This document shows, piece by piece, positions 1-7,500 of a DNA stretch of 7,824 nucleotides (position 1 is its first letter; each line of letters begins with the position of its first letter). The translations under genes were made by a program, and so were the position numbers. Source of the stretch: Candidatus Aenigmatarchaeota archaeon (GTDB lineage Archaea; Aenigmatarchaeota; Aenigmatarchaeia; QMZP01; QMZT01); NCBI GenBank assembly GCA_023128965.1, contig JAGMCY010000177.1, positions 1-7,824 of the forward strand, written 5' to 3'. Under the pieces are notes generated by a model. It did no database searches. It was not told the DNA's origin and worked only from the letters and a program-made list of their open reading frames with translations.

Positions 1-1
1 C

Positions 2-655
2 AGGGATGAAAAGACGTTTTCATTGACCGTTTTCGAAACAAAGGCCCAGCTTATTCGATGGGAGATAGAGAGGTTGAAGGAAGCGCTTCGGGAATTGGAG
101 GTTAACATCGAGAACGCGAAAAAGGTGGGGAAAGACGTAAGCGAGGTTGAACCGTATGTAGACAGGATAAGGGAACAGATAGAGATCGCTGAAGATTACC
201 TCGACAAGAAGATGTACGACGAATCGATGAGCGCGGTTCACACGGGGTGGAGTCTTCTAGAAACAGCGAGATACTATCTTTCGATAGCCCCGTTTGTTGA
301 AATCCTGATAGAAACAATATTCCCTCCCTGGCTGATAGCGGTGTTGATCATCATGATTTCCGTGATAGCGATACTGCTGTTCTTTGTGAAGAAGATGAAA
401 GGCGTATTCGACAGGATATTCAGAGTTCAGGCCCCGGGCGTGCCCGGAAGAGCGGTCAAGCCCTCTATGGTCGTTGAGAAGATGAAGGAGAGGGAAACCC
501 TCGAAAGAGAAAAGTCGAACGTGCAGAGGGTTCTCAACCTTCTGGAAAGGGAATACAAGGAAGGTCTCATATCCGAGAAGGCTTACATGGACCTCAAAAA
601 GAGGAATGAGGTGAAGCTAGCTAAAATCGAGCAGAGGATATCTACCATGAAATAA
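2..655 (+). CDS. C-terminal part of a membrane-anchored surface protein, 5'-truncated
   Basis: The frame is open from the left edge, so the TTG at 23 is probably an internal leucine; the residues before it (RDEKTFSLTVFE) look like the last strand of an extracellular beta domain. Counting from that TTG: residues 8-85 are a charged helical stalk with heptad-like spacing, 103-122 form one strong transmembrane helix following a PPW turn, and lysines follow directly (KKMKG), placing the C-terminus in the cytosol by the positive-inside rule. The last ~45 residues (EYKEGLISEKAYMDLKK core) resemble a SHOCT domain, a short helical tail that contains the GLI/T-x-E-E pattern. Archaeal S-layer-like or CARDB-type proteins often end in this stalk-membrane-tail layout, but the ectodomain is outside the window, so the function is unknown. 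It ends in TAA and is separated by 116 bases from the next gene, so it is probably a separate transcription unit. Confidence 0.8.
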   Translation, partial: RDEKTFSLTVFETKAQLIRWEIERLKEALRELEVNIENAKKVGKDVSEVEPYVDRIREQIEIAEDYLDKKMYDESMSAVHTGWSLLETARYYLSIAPFVEILIETIFPPWLIAVLIIMISVIAILLFFVKKMKGVFDRIFRVQAPGVPGRAVKPSMVVEKMKERETLEREKSNVQRVLNLLEREYKEGLISEKAYMDLKKRNEVKLAKIEQRISTMK

Positions 656-670
656 ATAGTACATTTGTAT

Positions 671-689
671 AAAAAAATTCCAGTTTTTT
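671..689 (+). terminator. Possible terminator after the surface-protein gene
   Basis: A run of seven A (671-677), the six-base spacer TTCCAG and a run of six T (684-689) lie 16-34 bases past the stop codon. Archaeal RNA polymerase stops mainly at T-tracts without needing a GC-rich hairpin, so the T run is the meaningful part. The A/T pairing would be a weak stem. The call is tentative. Confidence 0.35.
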
Positions 690-735
690 GATCAGGTTCG
701 ATAAACTGTTAAGGTTCCCGGAAAGGGGGGAATTC

Positions 736-742
736 TTATAAA
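736..742 (+). promoter_or_regulatory. TATA-like box upstream of the 772 gene
   Basis: TTATAAA is centred 33 bases before the ATG at 772. With the usual archaeal TATA-to-start distance of about 26 bases, transcription would begin near 765, giving a leader of only about seven bases. No Shine-Dalgarno is visible before the ATG, which fits. A second AT-rich tract (TATATTTATATA, 757-768) lies too close to the ATG to drive this start. Confidence 0.45.
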
Positions 743-771
743 CCATTAAAAACTAGTATATTTATATAAGT

Positions 772-1434
772 ATGCGGAAAAAATCGAAACTAACGGACTA
801 CAAGAATTTCTGGCTGATATGGATAAACTGTGCAGGGAAAGAGGAGGGAGTTTCACTCTTCAGGATACAGACAGACTGGGGCGTGAAGACAAACTACCTG
901 TACCACAACGAAATGGGTTTGGGAACCCCTTTATTCAGGTCCATGATAAGGGAGAACTACATAACAAAGGAAGGGAAGAGCCTGAGAGCGAATTTCGAAT
1001 GGATAGCAGAATTCATAAGGGAGAGGTACGAAGGGAAGGAAATCGAGGGGTTGTGGTTTCCTGATTCGCTGCTTAGGATTAAATGGGGTGCTGTTCAGAA
1101 ATTCATCGAGAAATATCATCCCGTTTTGTTCGACATTAAAAACATGCGTTTGCTTTACAAGAACGATAAAGAACTCATAGGCAAATCCGGACCTCAGATA
1201 TTCACTGATATCTTTCTTTATTTGCTTTTTTCGAACCTCAAGGTTTTCTGCAAAAAATACGAGGCTGATGTTGTTTTAAGGATAATTTCCACGCTCATTT
1301 CGCTGTCAGCGGACAGGGATTTGCTCAACTACATGCACGGGCTTGATTCGCAGTTAAAGGGCATACAGGATTTACCCGTGTTGGTCAGGGACGAGAGCGA
1401 ACTGTCGAAAATCTTATGTACGCTTAAATGGTAA
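772..1434 (+). CDS. Hypothetical protein, possible winged-helix N-terminal half
   Basis: I do not recognise this 220-residue protein as a family member. It is unlike its coiled-coil neighbours: mixed composition, many aromatics, three cysteines (20, 160, 216), no signal peptide. Residues about 25-77 could be a winged helix-turn-helix: a hydrophobic helix, then GVKTNYLYHNEMGLGTPLF as a turn and recognition-helix region, then a basic wing-like segment (RENYITKEGKSLRANF), a pattern seen in archaeal DNA-binding wHTH proteins. Residues 140-185 are hydrophobic (IFTDIFLYLLFSNLKVF, then VVLRIISTLISLS) and are more likely core helices than membrane spans because charged residues interrupt them. The ATG at 772 is chosen because a TATA box sits at the right distance and no upstream in-frame start is evident. 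It ends 32 bases before the MinD-like gene, on the same strand. A regulator or partner of the downstream genes is a guess from position only. Confidence 0.75.
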   Translation: MRKKSKLTDYKNFWLIWINCAGKEEGVSLFRIQTDWGVKTNYLYHNEMGLGTPLFRSMIRENYITKEGKSLRANFEWIAEFIRERYEGKEIEGLWFPDSLLRIKWGAVQKFIEKYHPVLFDIKNMRLLYKNDKELIGKSGPQIFTDIFLYLLFSNLKVFCKKYEADVVLRIISTLISLSADRDLLNYMHGLDSQLKGIQDLPVLVRDESELSKILCTLKW

Positions 1435-1437
1435 AAA

Positions 1438-1445
1438 TATAAAAT
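1438..1445 (+). promoter_or_regulatory. TATA box of the MinD-like gene, leaderless start predicted
   Basis: TATAAAAT is centred about 25 bases upstream of the ATG at 1467, so the predicted transcription start falls on or next to the start codon. The only ribosome-binding candidate, AAGGT at 1454-1458, is a poor match. The promoter lies directly after the stop codon of the preceding gene, so this gene can be transcribed on its own as well as by read-through. Confidence 0.55.
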
Positions 1446-1466
1446 ATTAAGATAAGGTATGGTCAG

Positions 1467-2234
1467 ATGACAAGGGTAATAGGGATAATCTCCGGTAAAG
1501 GTGGCGTGGGAAAAACGACGTTAGTTGCGAATCTGGGTTCTATTCTCGCCCAGAGATTCAAAAAAGAAGTGATTATAATAGACTGCAACGTCTCGACTTC
1601 TCATCTTGGTCTTTACCTTGGCATGTACTACACGCCCGTGACCCTCAACCAGGTTTTGACGGGTGAAGCCGAAATAGAAGATGCTATCTACGAATACCAC
1701 ATAAGCGGTCTGCGCGTTATACCCGCTTCCCTGTCTTTGAGCGATCTGAAAGGTGTGGATATAGCGAGATTGAAGAATTCGCTGAAGAATCTTTTCGGAA
1801 AAGCGGATATCGTTCTCCTCGATGCAGCCCCCGGGCTTGGAAGGGAGGCGTTAGCAACGATCAGGGCCTCTGATGAGGTTATCCTTGTCAACACGCCCTT
1901 CGTTCCCTCCACAATGGATATAATGAAATGCCATCAGGTCGCGAATGAGATAGGGGTGAAGCCATTGGGGGTCGTGCTTAACATGGTGGGGAAGGAGAAG
2001 TATGAGCTAACAATGAAAGAAGTCGAGGAACTGATAGAGTTGCCTGTGATATCGAGCATACCAATGGACAAGAATGTCCTCCGAAGCCTCGCGTTGAAAA
2101 TGCCCGTTGTCCTCTTCTCCCCGAATTCTCAATCGAGCAGGGAATTCATCAAGCTCGCGGCAAAGATAATAGGGGAAGAATACGAGCCTGAGGGTTTCTT
2201 TTTCAACATCTTGAAATTCTTCAAGAAGAAGTAA
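1467..2234 (+). CDS. minD: MinD/ParA-family ATPase with C-terminal membrane-targeting tail
   Basis: A 255-residue deviant Walker A ATPase. The P-loop SGKGGVGKTT has the signature lysine K11 and the canonical K16. Switch I is IIIDCNVSTSHLGL: D39 is present, but the second Asp, D40 of E. coli MinD, is Asn here (N41). The Walker B/switch II region is IVLLDAAPGLG (residues 115-125), followed by EVILVNTPF, the usual beta-strand after switch II, and IPMDKNVLRSL, the MinD-type V-I/P-x-D pattern. The last 13 residues (GFFFNILKFFKKK) form an amphipathic aromatic face with a lysine-rich end, as in the helix that anchors MinD to membrane when ATP-dimerised. The length is normal for the family. MinD/ParA proteins position division, chromosome or surface structures; with genes for a membrane protein and two giant coiled coils directly downstream, the cargo here is probably that assembly (inference). 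A simple partition ParA is less likely because of the membrane tail. Confidence 0.92.
   Translation: MTRVIGIISGKGGVGKTTLVANLGSILAQRFKKEVIIIDCNVSTSHLGLYLGMYYTPVTLNQVLTGEAEIEDAIYEYHISGLRVIPASLSLSDLKGVDIARLKNSLKNLFGKADIVLLDAAPGLGREALATIRASDEVILVNTPFVPSTMDIMKCHQVANEIGVKPLGVVLNMVGKEKYELTMKEVEELIELPVISSIPMDKNVLRSLALKMPVVLFSPNSQSSREFIKLAAKIIGEEYEPEGFFFNILKFFKKK
2193..2231 (+). other. Predicted membrane-targeting amphipathic helix of the MinD-like ATPase
   Basis: The codons for residues 243-255 encode GFFFNILKFFKKK. Five phenylalanines plus Ile and Leu make one hydrophobic face, and four lysines could contact lipid head groups. Bacterial MinD ends comparably (GFLKRLFGG in E. coli). The segment is too short for a transmembrane span. 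Confidence 0.65.
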
Positions 2235-2242
2235 TTTATTTA
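2235..2242 (+). promoter_or_regulatory. TATA-like box for the downstream three-gene operon
   Basis: TTTATTTA begins right after the MinD stop codon and is centred about 25 bases before the ATG at 2263, the spacing for a leaderless archaeal transcript. There is no Shine-Dalgarno in the 28-base gap. A second AT tract (AAAAATATATTT, 2251-2262) abuts the ATG and would be too close to direct this start. Confidence 0.4.
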
Positions 2243-2262
2243 GAATTGCGAAAAATATATTT

Positions 2263-2526
2263 ATGGTTTATGAAATTATTGTTATTTCGCTGCTCGCGAT
2301 AATTTGTTTTTTATTATACAAGTTATATAAAATTAAATATACAGGGTGGAAGGGAAACGAAATAATACCTGAAAGCTGGAAAACGGATTTGATGGAACTC
2401 GGTGATGATAAGGGGAAAGAACTCGAAATGCGATTCGAGGATATGAATTCCCGTATCTCGGAGGTTGAGAAAAGAATCGAAAAGAACAAGAGGGTTGTTG
2501 AAAAACTCGTTGAGGAATTGAGTTGA
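2263..2526 (+). CDS. Small single-pass membrane protein with cytosolic coiled coil
   Basis: An 87-residue protein of no family I recognise. Residues 4-19 (EIIVISLLAIICFLLY) form one transmembrane helix. The following basic stretch (KLYKIKYTGWKG) indicates, by the positive-inside rule, a very short outside N-terminus and a cytosolic C-terminus. Residues about 50-86 are highly charged with hydrophobic residues at heptad-like spacing (M56, F58, M61, I65, V68, I72, V78, V79, L82, V83), a predicted coiled coil. The ATG at 2263 is supported by the TATA-like box at 2235-2242 and by the compact membrane helix directly after it. Its stop codon overlaps the start of the 670-residue coiled-coil gene, so the two are probably made together. 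A plausible role is a membrane anchor or nucleator for the downstream coiled-coil proteins or a membrane partner of the MinD-like ATPase (inference). Confidence 0.8.
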   Translation: MVYEIIVISLLAIICFLLYKLYKIKYTGWKGNEIIPESWKTDLMELGDDKGKELEMRFEDMNSRISEVEKRIEKNKRVVEKLVEELS

Positions 2527-4538
2527 TGGTGATGAGAATGGCGGAAAGGAAGAAACCTGCCAAGCCAAAGGGTGAATTCGAAAAAATGGGCGATCTGGAG
2601 AAGGGTGTGGGTGAAAAGAAGGAGAGCACAGAGGATATCATAAAGGATATAGAAACCTTTGACGCGACTAAAACTGAAAGGCCAGAGGCTGGTGGTGCCG
2701 AAATCCCCGGAACGGAAGCGAAGCCTGAAACCGAAAAACCTGAGGTGAAGAAAACGCCTGAGAAAAAGGAAGGGGAAGCAGGAGGGGCGAAAGAATCTGA
2801 AGATCTCAAAAAGGAACTGGAAAGGGAGAGGGATAAGACCAAGAATCTGGCGAAGATAATAGAGAAGGTTTCCAGCGCCGCGGACAAGCCAGCGGATAAA
2901 CCAGAAGAGAAGCCCAGCGAGAAACCCGTTACCGTTGATGTGGAGCCGAAGCTGAAGGAACTTGAAAGCAAAATGAATGAGCAGATTCAGTCACAAATGA
3001 AAGAGGTCAAGGAGGCTGTCGCCGCGATTGGGACAAATGTGGAGGAGGCTGCGAAATCAGGCAAACCAGAAAAGACCGGCACGAAAGTTAAGGACATGAT
3101 AGACAAGGTCCAGGCAGACACGACGAAGAAAATAACGGAAATGGAGGATCTCATAAAGAAAATGATCGAAAAGGCCGAAGCGCCCAAAGCAAAGGGGGAA
3201 GAGGTTTCGAAAGGCCTTGCCGCATTCGGGGGGAGTGCTGCTCTTAAAAACGAGATCCTCGGGGTTAAGAGTTCCCTCAAGGATTTGGAAACGAGCCTAA
3301 ATGAACTTAGAGACGAAACGGACACGAGGATAACGAGGATAAAGGAGCAGGTAAAGGCTCTTGAGAAGATCCCCGTGATAGAGGAGAAACTTGAGGGATT
3401 GATGGAGAGCATGAGCCCGGGAAACATAGAGAAATTGAAGAAATTCGTCTTCTCCGCGGATGAGATAACAAGCGAGGTAATACCGAATGAGATAGAAAAG
3501 AAGGTTACGAAAGAATTGACGCCTGTATTCAACGACATAAAGGACGTGAGGGATGATATAGAGAAAGTGAGCGAGAACGTAAAGACCATATTCAACGATA
3601 TAAATTACTTCAAAGGCGAAATCAAAACTCTCTATAAATTGGGGGACTACATTTCACAACTCCAGAAAGAGAACGAAAAGATACGCGAGAATGTGAACGG
3701 GAAGGAAGCGAATCTTTTAGGAATGGTTGACGGGCTCGAGGGGTTGATAAAGAAAAAGACAGATCTGATGTACGATAAAATAGGGGAATTTGAGAAACTA
3801 TTCACGGAGAAACTCGAGAGCGGGGTTAAGGAATGCTTTGATGATCTGACTGAATCAAAGTTCCTTGAACTGGAGGACAGGACGGAAAAGAATCTTGCTG
3901 TTTCAAGGGCGAAGGTCAACGATATGCTTTCGAAGTTCGTTCAGTTCCAGAATGTCGTGAACCCCACGATTTCATTAGTTAAGGAAGAAATCGAAAAACT
4001 CAACACGAAACTTGATAATCTGAAAGGGAGTCAGGCGGATCTCGAGGAGGAGATGGAGGAAACGGTAAAGGAGACATTCTCTGATCTTGCCGAGTCAAGA
4101 ATAGATCAAATCAAGGAGGAAACAACGAAGTTTTCCGAGAGTGTGAACGACAGGCTTGATGATTTCGAGTCAGAGTTCGTTCAGTTCCAGAATGTCATCA
4201 ACCCCACGCTTAACCTTCTGAAGAACGACCTTTCGAAAGTTGACAACAAGATCGAAAAACTGGACACCAAGCATGAGGATATGAAGGGGGACGTGAAAGA
4301 TCTTGAAACCCTCAGGAAGGCGATAGGTTCCATAAAAGAAGGGACGAATTCATTAGGGAGCAAGCAGAAGGACATGGACAGAAGGATCTTGATTCTGGGG
4401 AGCAAACTCGGGGAAATCGGAGAGGAATTCAACAACGTTGTCAAACAAAGTCTTATCGACAGGGAAAAACTGGGGAAAGAATCAAAGAGGCAGAAAGAAA
4501 GGATAAATATACTTCTCAAAGAGTTGAAGGGTTCATGA
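2526..4538 (+). CDS. Large cytosolic coiled-coil protein with tandem 80-residue duplication
   Basis: About 670 residues, no signal peptide or membrane span. Residues 1-140 are a disordered, Lys/Glu/Pro/Gly-rich head (KPEEKPSEKP and similar) with one short helical patch at about 90-114. From about 141 to the end the sequence is predominantly helical and highly charged, with prolines only at a few breaks (KIPVIEE, MSPGN, VIPNE, LTPVF and two NPT). Residues 428-507 and 508-587 are a gapless 80-residue duplication centred on FVQFQNV-V/I-NPT. There is one cysteine (KECFDD) and no enzymatic motif. Start choice: ATG 2526 overlaps the upstream TGA by one base with GAGGA at 2512-2516 as a possible ribosome site; ATG 2538 has a better site (GGTGAT, 2528-2533) and gives 666 residues. 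The gene ends in an ATGA overlap with the next one. A filament-forming or scaffold role is inferred from composition and neighbours only. Confidence 0.85.
   Translation: MVMRMAERKKPAKPKGEFEKMGDLEKGVGEKKESTEDIIKDIETFDATKTERPEAGGAEIPGTEAKPETEKPEVKKTPEKKEGEAGGAKESEDLKKELERERDKTKNLAKIIEKVSSAADKPADKPEEKPSEKPVTVDVEPKLKELESKMNEQIQSQMKEVKEAVAAIGTNVEEAAKSGKPEKTGTKVKDMIDKVQADTTKKITEMEDLIKKMIEKAEAPKAKGEEVSKGLAAFGGSAALKNEILGVKSSLKDLETSLNELRDETDTRITRIKEQVKALEKIPVIEEKLEGLMESMSPGNIEKLKKFVFSADEITSEVIPNEIEKKVTKELTPVFNDIKDVRDDIEKVSENVKTIFNDINYFKGEIKTLYKLGDYISQLQKENEKIRENVNGKEANLLGMVDGLEGLIKKKTDLMYDKIGEFEKLFTEKLESGVKECFDDLTESKFLELEDRTEKNLAVSRAKVNDMLSKFVQFQNVVNPTISLVKEEIEKLNTKLDNLKGSQADLEEEMEETVKETFSDLAESRIDQIKEETTKFSESVNDRLDDFESEFVQFQNVINPTLNLLKNDLSKVDNKIEKLDTKHEDMKGDVKDLETLRKAIGSIKEGTNSLGSKQKDMDRRILILGSKLGEIGEEFNNVVKQSLIDREKLGKESKRQKERINILLKELKGS
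2528..2533 (+). promoter_or_regulatory. Shine-Dalgarno candidate supporting an alternative start at 2538
   Basis: GGTGAT matches the complement of the archaeal 16S 3' end and lies four bases before the ATG at 2538, whose product begins MAERKKPAK. It competes with the coupled ATG at 2526 (product MVMRMAERK). The two starts differ by only four residues. Confidence 0.4.
3807..4046 (+). repeat. 80-codon tandem repeat, unit 1
   Basis: This is the first of two adjacent 240-base units in the coiled-coil gene. Without any gap the encoded units share about 30 of 80 residues by hand count, including KE-x-F-x-DL-x-ES near the start and the central FVQFQNVVNPT block. DNA identity peaks at that block: 3934-3956 equals 4174-4196 exactly. 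Confidence 0.8.
4047..4286 (+). repeat. 80-codon tandem repeat, unit 2
   Basis: This is the second unit, directly abutting the first, with central block FVQFQNVINPT. Over 35 bases (4174-4208 against 3934-3968) only two bases differ, although most of the unit has diverged strongly. Confidence 0.8.
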
Positions 4539-7500
4539 GCGAGCTTACAGAACTCGAGGAGGGACTGAAGAAGCTTAAAGAGGACAATCTCGAGGGGAAA
4601 AAGCTGATTTCTAGGCTCAAAGGGGAGAAGAAATACCTTGACCAGAGGAACAAATTTTTAATAGAAAAGCTTAAACAGGCAGGCGTTCTATACGAGGAAG
4701 CAGGGAAAAGGGTGATGGATTTCGTAAACGAGAATATAAAGCCCCTGAAAGCGAAGTTCGCTGAGTTCGATTCCAGGCTTTCGGAAATCAAGGAGTATGA
4801 TAAATCGATCAGTTCTGCCCTCGAGAGGATCGAGGATTTCAATGAGGTGATAAATAATTTCAAGGATGAATTGTTAAAAACCCAGGAGAAGGAAGCGACG
4901 ATTTCTGCGAATCTCAAAGAGCTGGGGAAAAAGACTTTCGAAAATTCGAAGAGGATATCCACTGTCCAGACATTCGGGTCGGAGGAGCTCGCGGAAAAGG
5001 TTGAGGAGATAAAGGCGAGGTTCGGGGAAGATGTGAATGAACTGGAAGACGAGTTCAACGTGTTCAAGATGGGCGTGGGGAACACGGTTGATGATTTCAG
5101 AAAAGAGTTCGAGAGGGAGGCGGAATCCTTAAGAAGGGAGCTGGAAAAGGTTGACCTGGGGAAAGCGAGGGAGCTTGACGATTCAATGGGGAAGATAGCG
5201 GAGGATTTGAACAAAACAAAGGAAGACTTCTCGAAATCGATGGTTTCGCTTGAGAAAGCTATCGAAAGACTTGATCTTAAAAAAACTAAAGAGGTTGACA
5301 AATCAATCGAAATGGTGATAACGAACCTCGATGAAAGGTTCAGAGGCTTTACTGGAGAGCTAGACAAGCGTGTGGAAGCGGCGGAAAACGAGTTGAACGA
5401 TTTCAGGGTGGAACTCGAAAAATCGCTCGGGGATGTGAAGACCGAAACGAGGGATTTTATTGATTCAAAATCCAAAGAATTGGACTCCCTTCTTGATGGA
5501 CTGAGGAAGAGGATTGATGAACAAATCCAGAATTCGATGTCAGAATGGAACGAAAACATAGAGGGTGTGAAATCCGATCTGATGAGGATGAAGGAGGAAA
5601 TGGAAAAACTTATCGGGTCAATAAACAGGAAGGTTGAGATAGGTGAGGAGAGAAGGGAGAAAAGGATGGGAAGCACGCTCTCCGAAATGCATGCCTCCAT
5701 CTCAGAGAGACTCGATGATATTTCAGGGGAGGTTGAGGGCAGAATCGGGGAGGTACAGGAGAATTTCGAGGCTGCGAAATCTGATCTTGCAAAAACGGTA
5801 GATTCATTGAGAGATGTTGTGGAGAGGGGAGAAACTGAGAAGAGGGAGGAAATAGACAAGATCGTGAAGGGATTCCTGGCGGCGAAAGGCGAGGTGGATG
5901 AGAAGATAAAAGTGGTTTCAAAGGAAATCGCGGAGTTCTCGATGACTTCGGAGGCCCTCCGCAAGCAGATCCTTAAGGAGAGTCTCGCGGGCGTTCAGAA
6001 TGAGGTGAAGGGGATAGTCGAGGACATGGGGAAGAAATTTGAAAATATTGAAGAGAGCATGATCGAAAAGATAATATCAGTCGAAAACTCCATGGATGAG
6101 ATTAGGGCGAATCTGCAGGGTATTGTAAATTCCTTGTCTGCTGATTTTGACAATAAAATGGGTTCTCTGAGAAAGGAATTCGAGAGAAGGGATTTGAAAA
6201 GGGATAAGGGGTCTGAAAAATTCTCGGAATCTTTACGAAAGAATCTCGATGAAAGGTTTGGGATGTTGACAGAAGACCTTGACGGCAGGGTTAGGGGTAT
6301 GGGCGAGGAAATCGGTTCCCTGAGAAAGGATATGGACAACTTCACTGTTGACCTGAAGGACAAGTTCGATGAGATCATAAAGGGAAAATCGAAGGAGTTC
6401 GGGGAGATGGTTAATTCACTTGTTGAGGATACGGAAAACATGGAGAAGGGCGTGAACAGCGTGATAAACACTTTCAAAAAGGATATTGAAGCCAATGAAA
6501 TGCAAAGGAGGGAGGAAATAGACAAAATAATAAAGGAATTTGTCACGCAAAAGGGCGAGGTGGATGAGAAAATCCAGCAGCTGGATTCAGAGATATCGGA
6601 ATTCTCCGGGATCTCCGAGACCCTCCGAAAGGAAATACTGAAGGAGAGTATTGAAGGCGTGAAAGGAGAAGTTGAAGGCATAGCGGAGGGGATTGAAGAG
6701 AAATTCGAAAGCGCAAAGGGGGATATGGAAAACAGGGTAAATGAACTCATGGAAAATGCTGATAACAGGATAGGGGGGATGGAAACTGATCTGAATGGTT
6801 TCAAGGTTGAGCTTGAGAGAACGATCGGGAAGCTCAGGGAGGATGTGGATAAGGTTACGGGAGAGAAAACAGAAGAGATGGACGGGGTTGTTGAAAGGGC
6901 GAAGGGAGATGTCGAGGAGAAGTTGAAATCCTTCACCTCGGAATTCTCGGAAAATGTTGAGATGGTGAAGAACGATCTTGTTTCCGCAAAGGGCGATTTC
7001 GAAAGGAGTCTCGCCTCTTTGAAAAAGGAGTTCGGAGAGGGCGAAACGAAAAGGGAGGGAAAGGTTGAAAAAACCAGGGAAACCCTTGGGAAAGAAGCCA
7101 TGGAGAGGTTTGATGATTTTGTTGGAAGAATAGAGGAGAGGATAGGGGTCGCGGAAAGTGAAGTCGAATCGTTGAAAAGCGAAATGGGCGATGTCCTTGA
7201 GAAACTCAGGGTGAAATTCGAGGAGATGACAGACAAGAAATCAAGGGATTTCGAGAACGTCACGAAGGAGTTCGCTGACGAATCAGAAAAAGCGAAGAAG
7301 GACATGGAATCGCTCATCGCGGGCATGGAAACCAGATTCCAGGCAGGCGAAAAAGAAAGGGGGGAAGAGGCGGAGAAAATCCTGAAGGAACTGATGGTTG
7401 AAAAAGGAAAGGTGGAAAAAAGTCTGAAGGAAGTTGATAAGGATATGGAGAAGTTTTCCGAGATCAGGGATGACCTGAAGAACGAGATAATGAAGGAGAA

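Noticed and set aside
715..732. Inverted repeat TTCCC / GGGAA just upstream of the TATA box at 736
   Set aside because: It has only five base pairs and an eight-base purine loop. It could be an operator but is expected by chance at this length.
819..1064. 81-codon + strand frame inside the 772 gene
   Set aside because: It is out of frame, with Arg/Gly/Glu-rich translation typical of a shifted reading, and has no start signal.
2333..2971. Antisense open frame of 212 codons over the junction of the small membrane gene and the coiled-coil gene
   Set aside because: It is a Ser/Phe/Gly-rich shadow with no promoter or ribosome site; both + strand genes beneath it are well supported.
4500..4540. 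Programmed -1 frameshift joining the two coiled-coil genes
   Set aside because: No slippery heptamer is seen before the overlap, and the ATGA overlap is adequately explained by translational coupling.
4516..5964. Antisense open frame of 482 codons over the giant coiled-coil gene
   Set aside because: Its product is almost all Ser, Phe, Leu and Ile, the mirror of Glu/Lys/Arg-rich codons on the + strand. The + strand frame has continuous repeats, overlap coupling and heptads.
5402..6341. One-heptad shift of the F-x-V-x-L motif in type A copy 4
   Set aside because: Copy 4 aligns to copy 6 without gaps (SLRKDM against SLKSEM, KSKEF against KSRDF), so the shifted F-T-V-D-L is better read as a chance heptad echo than an insertion.
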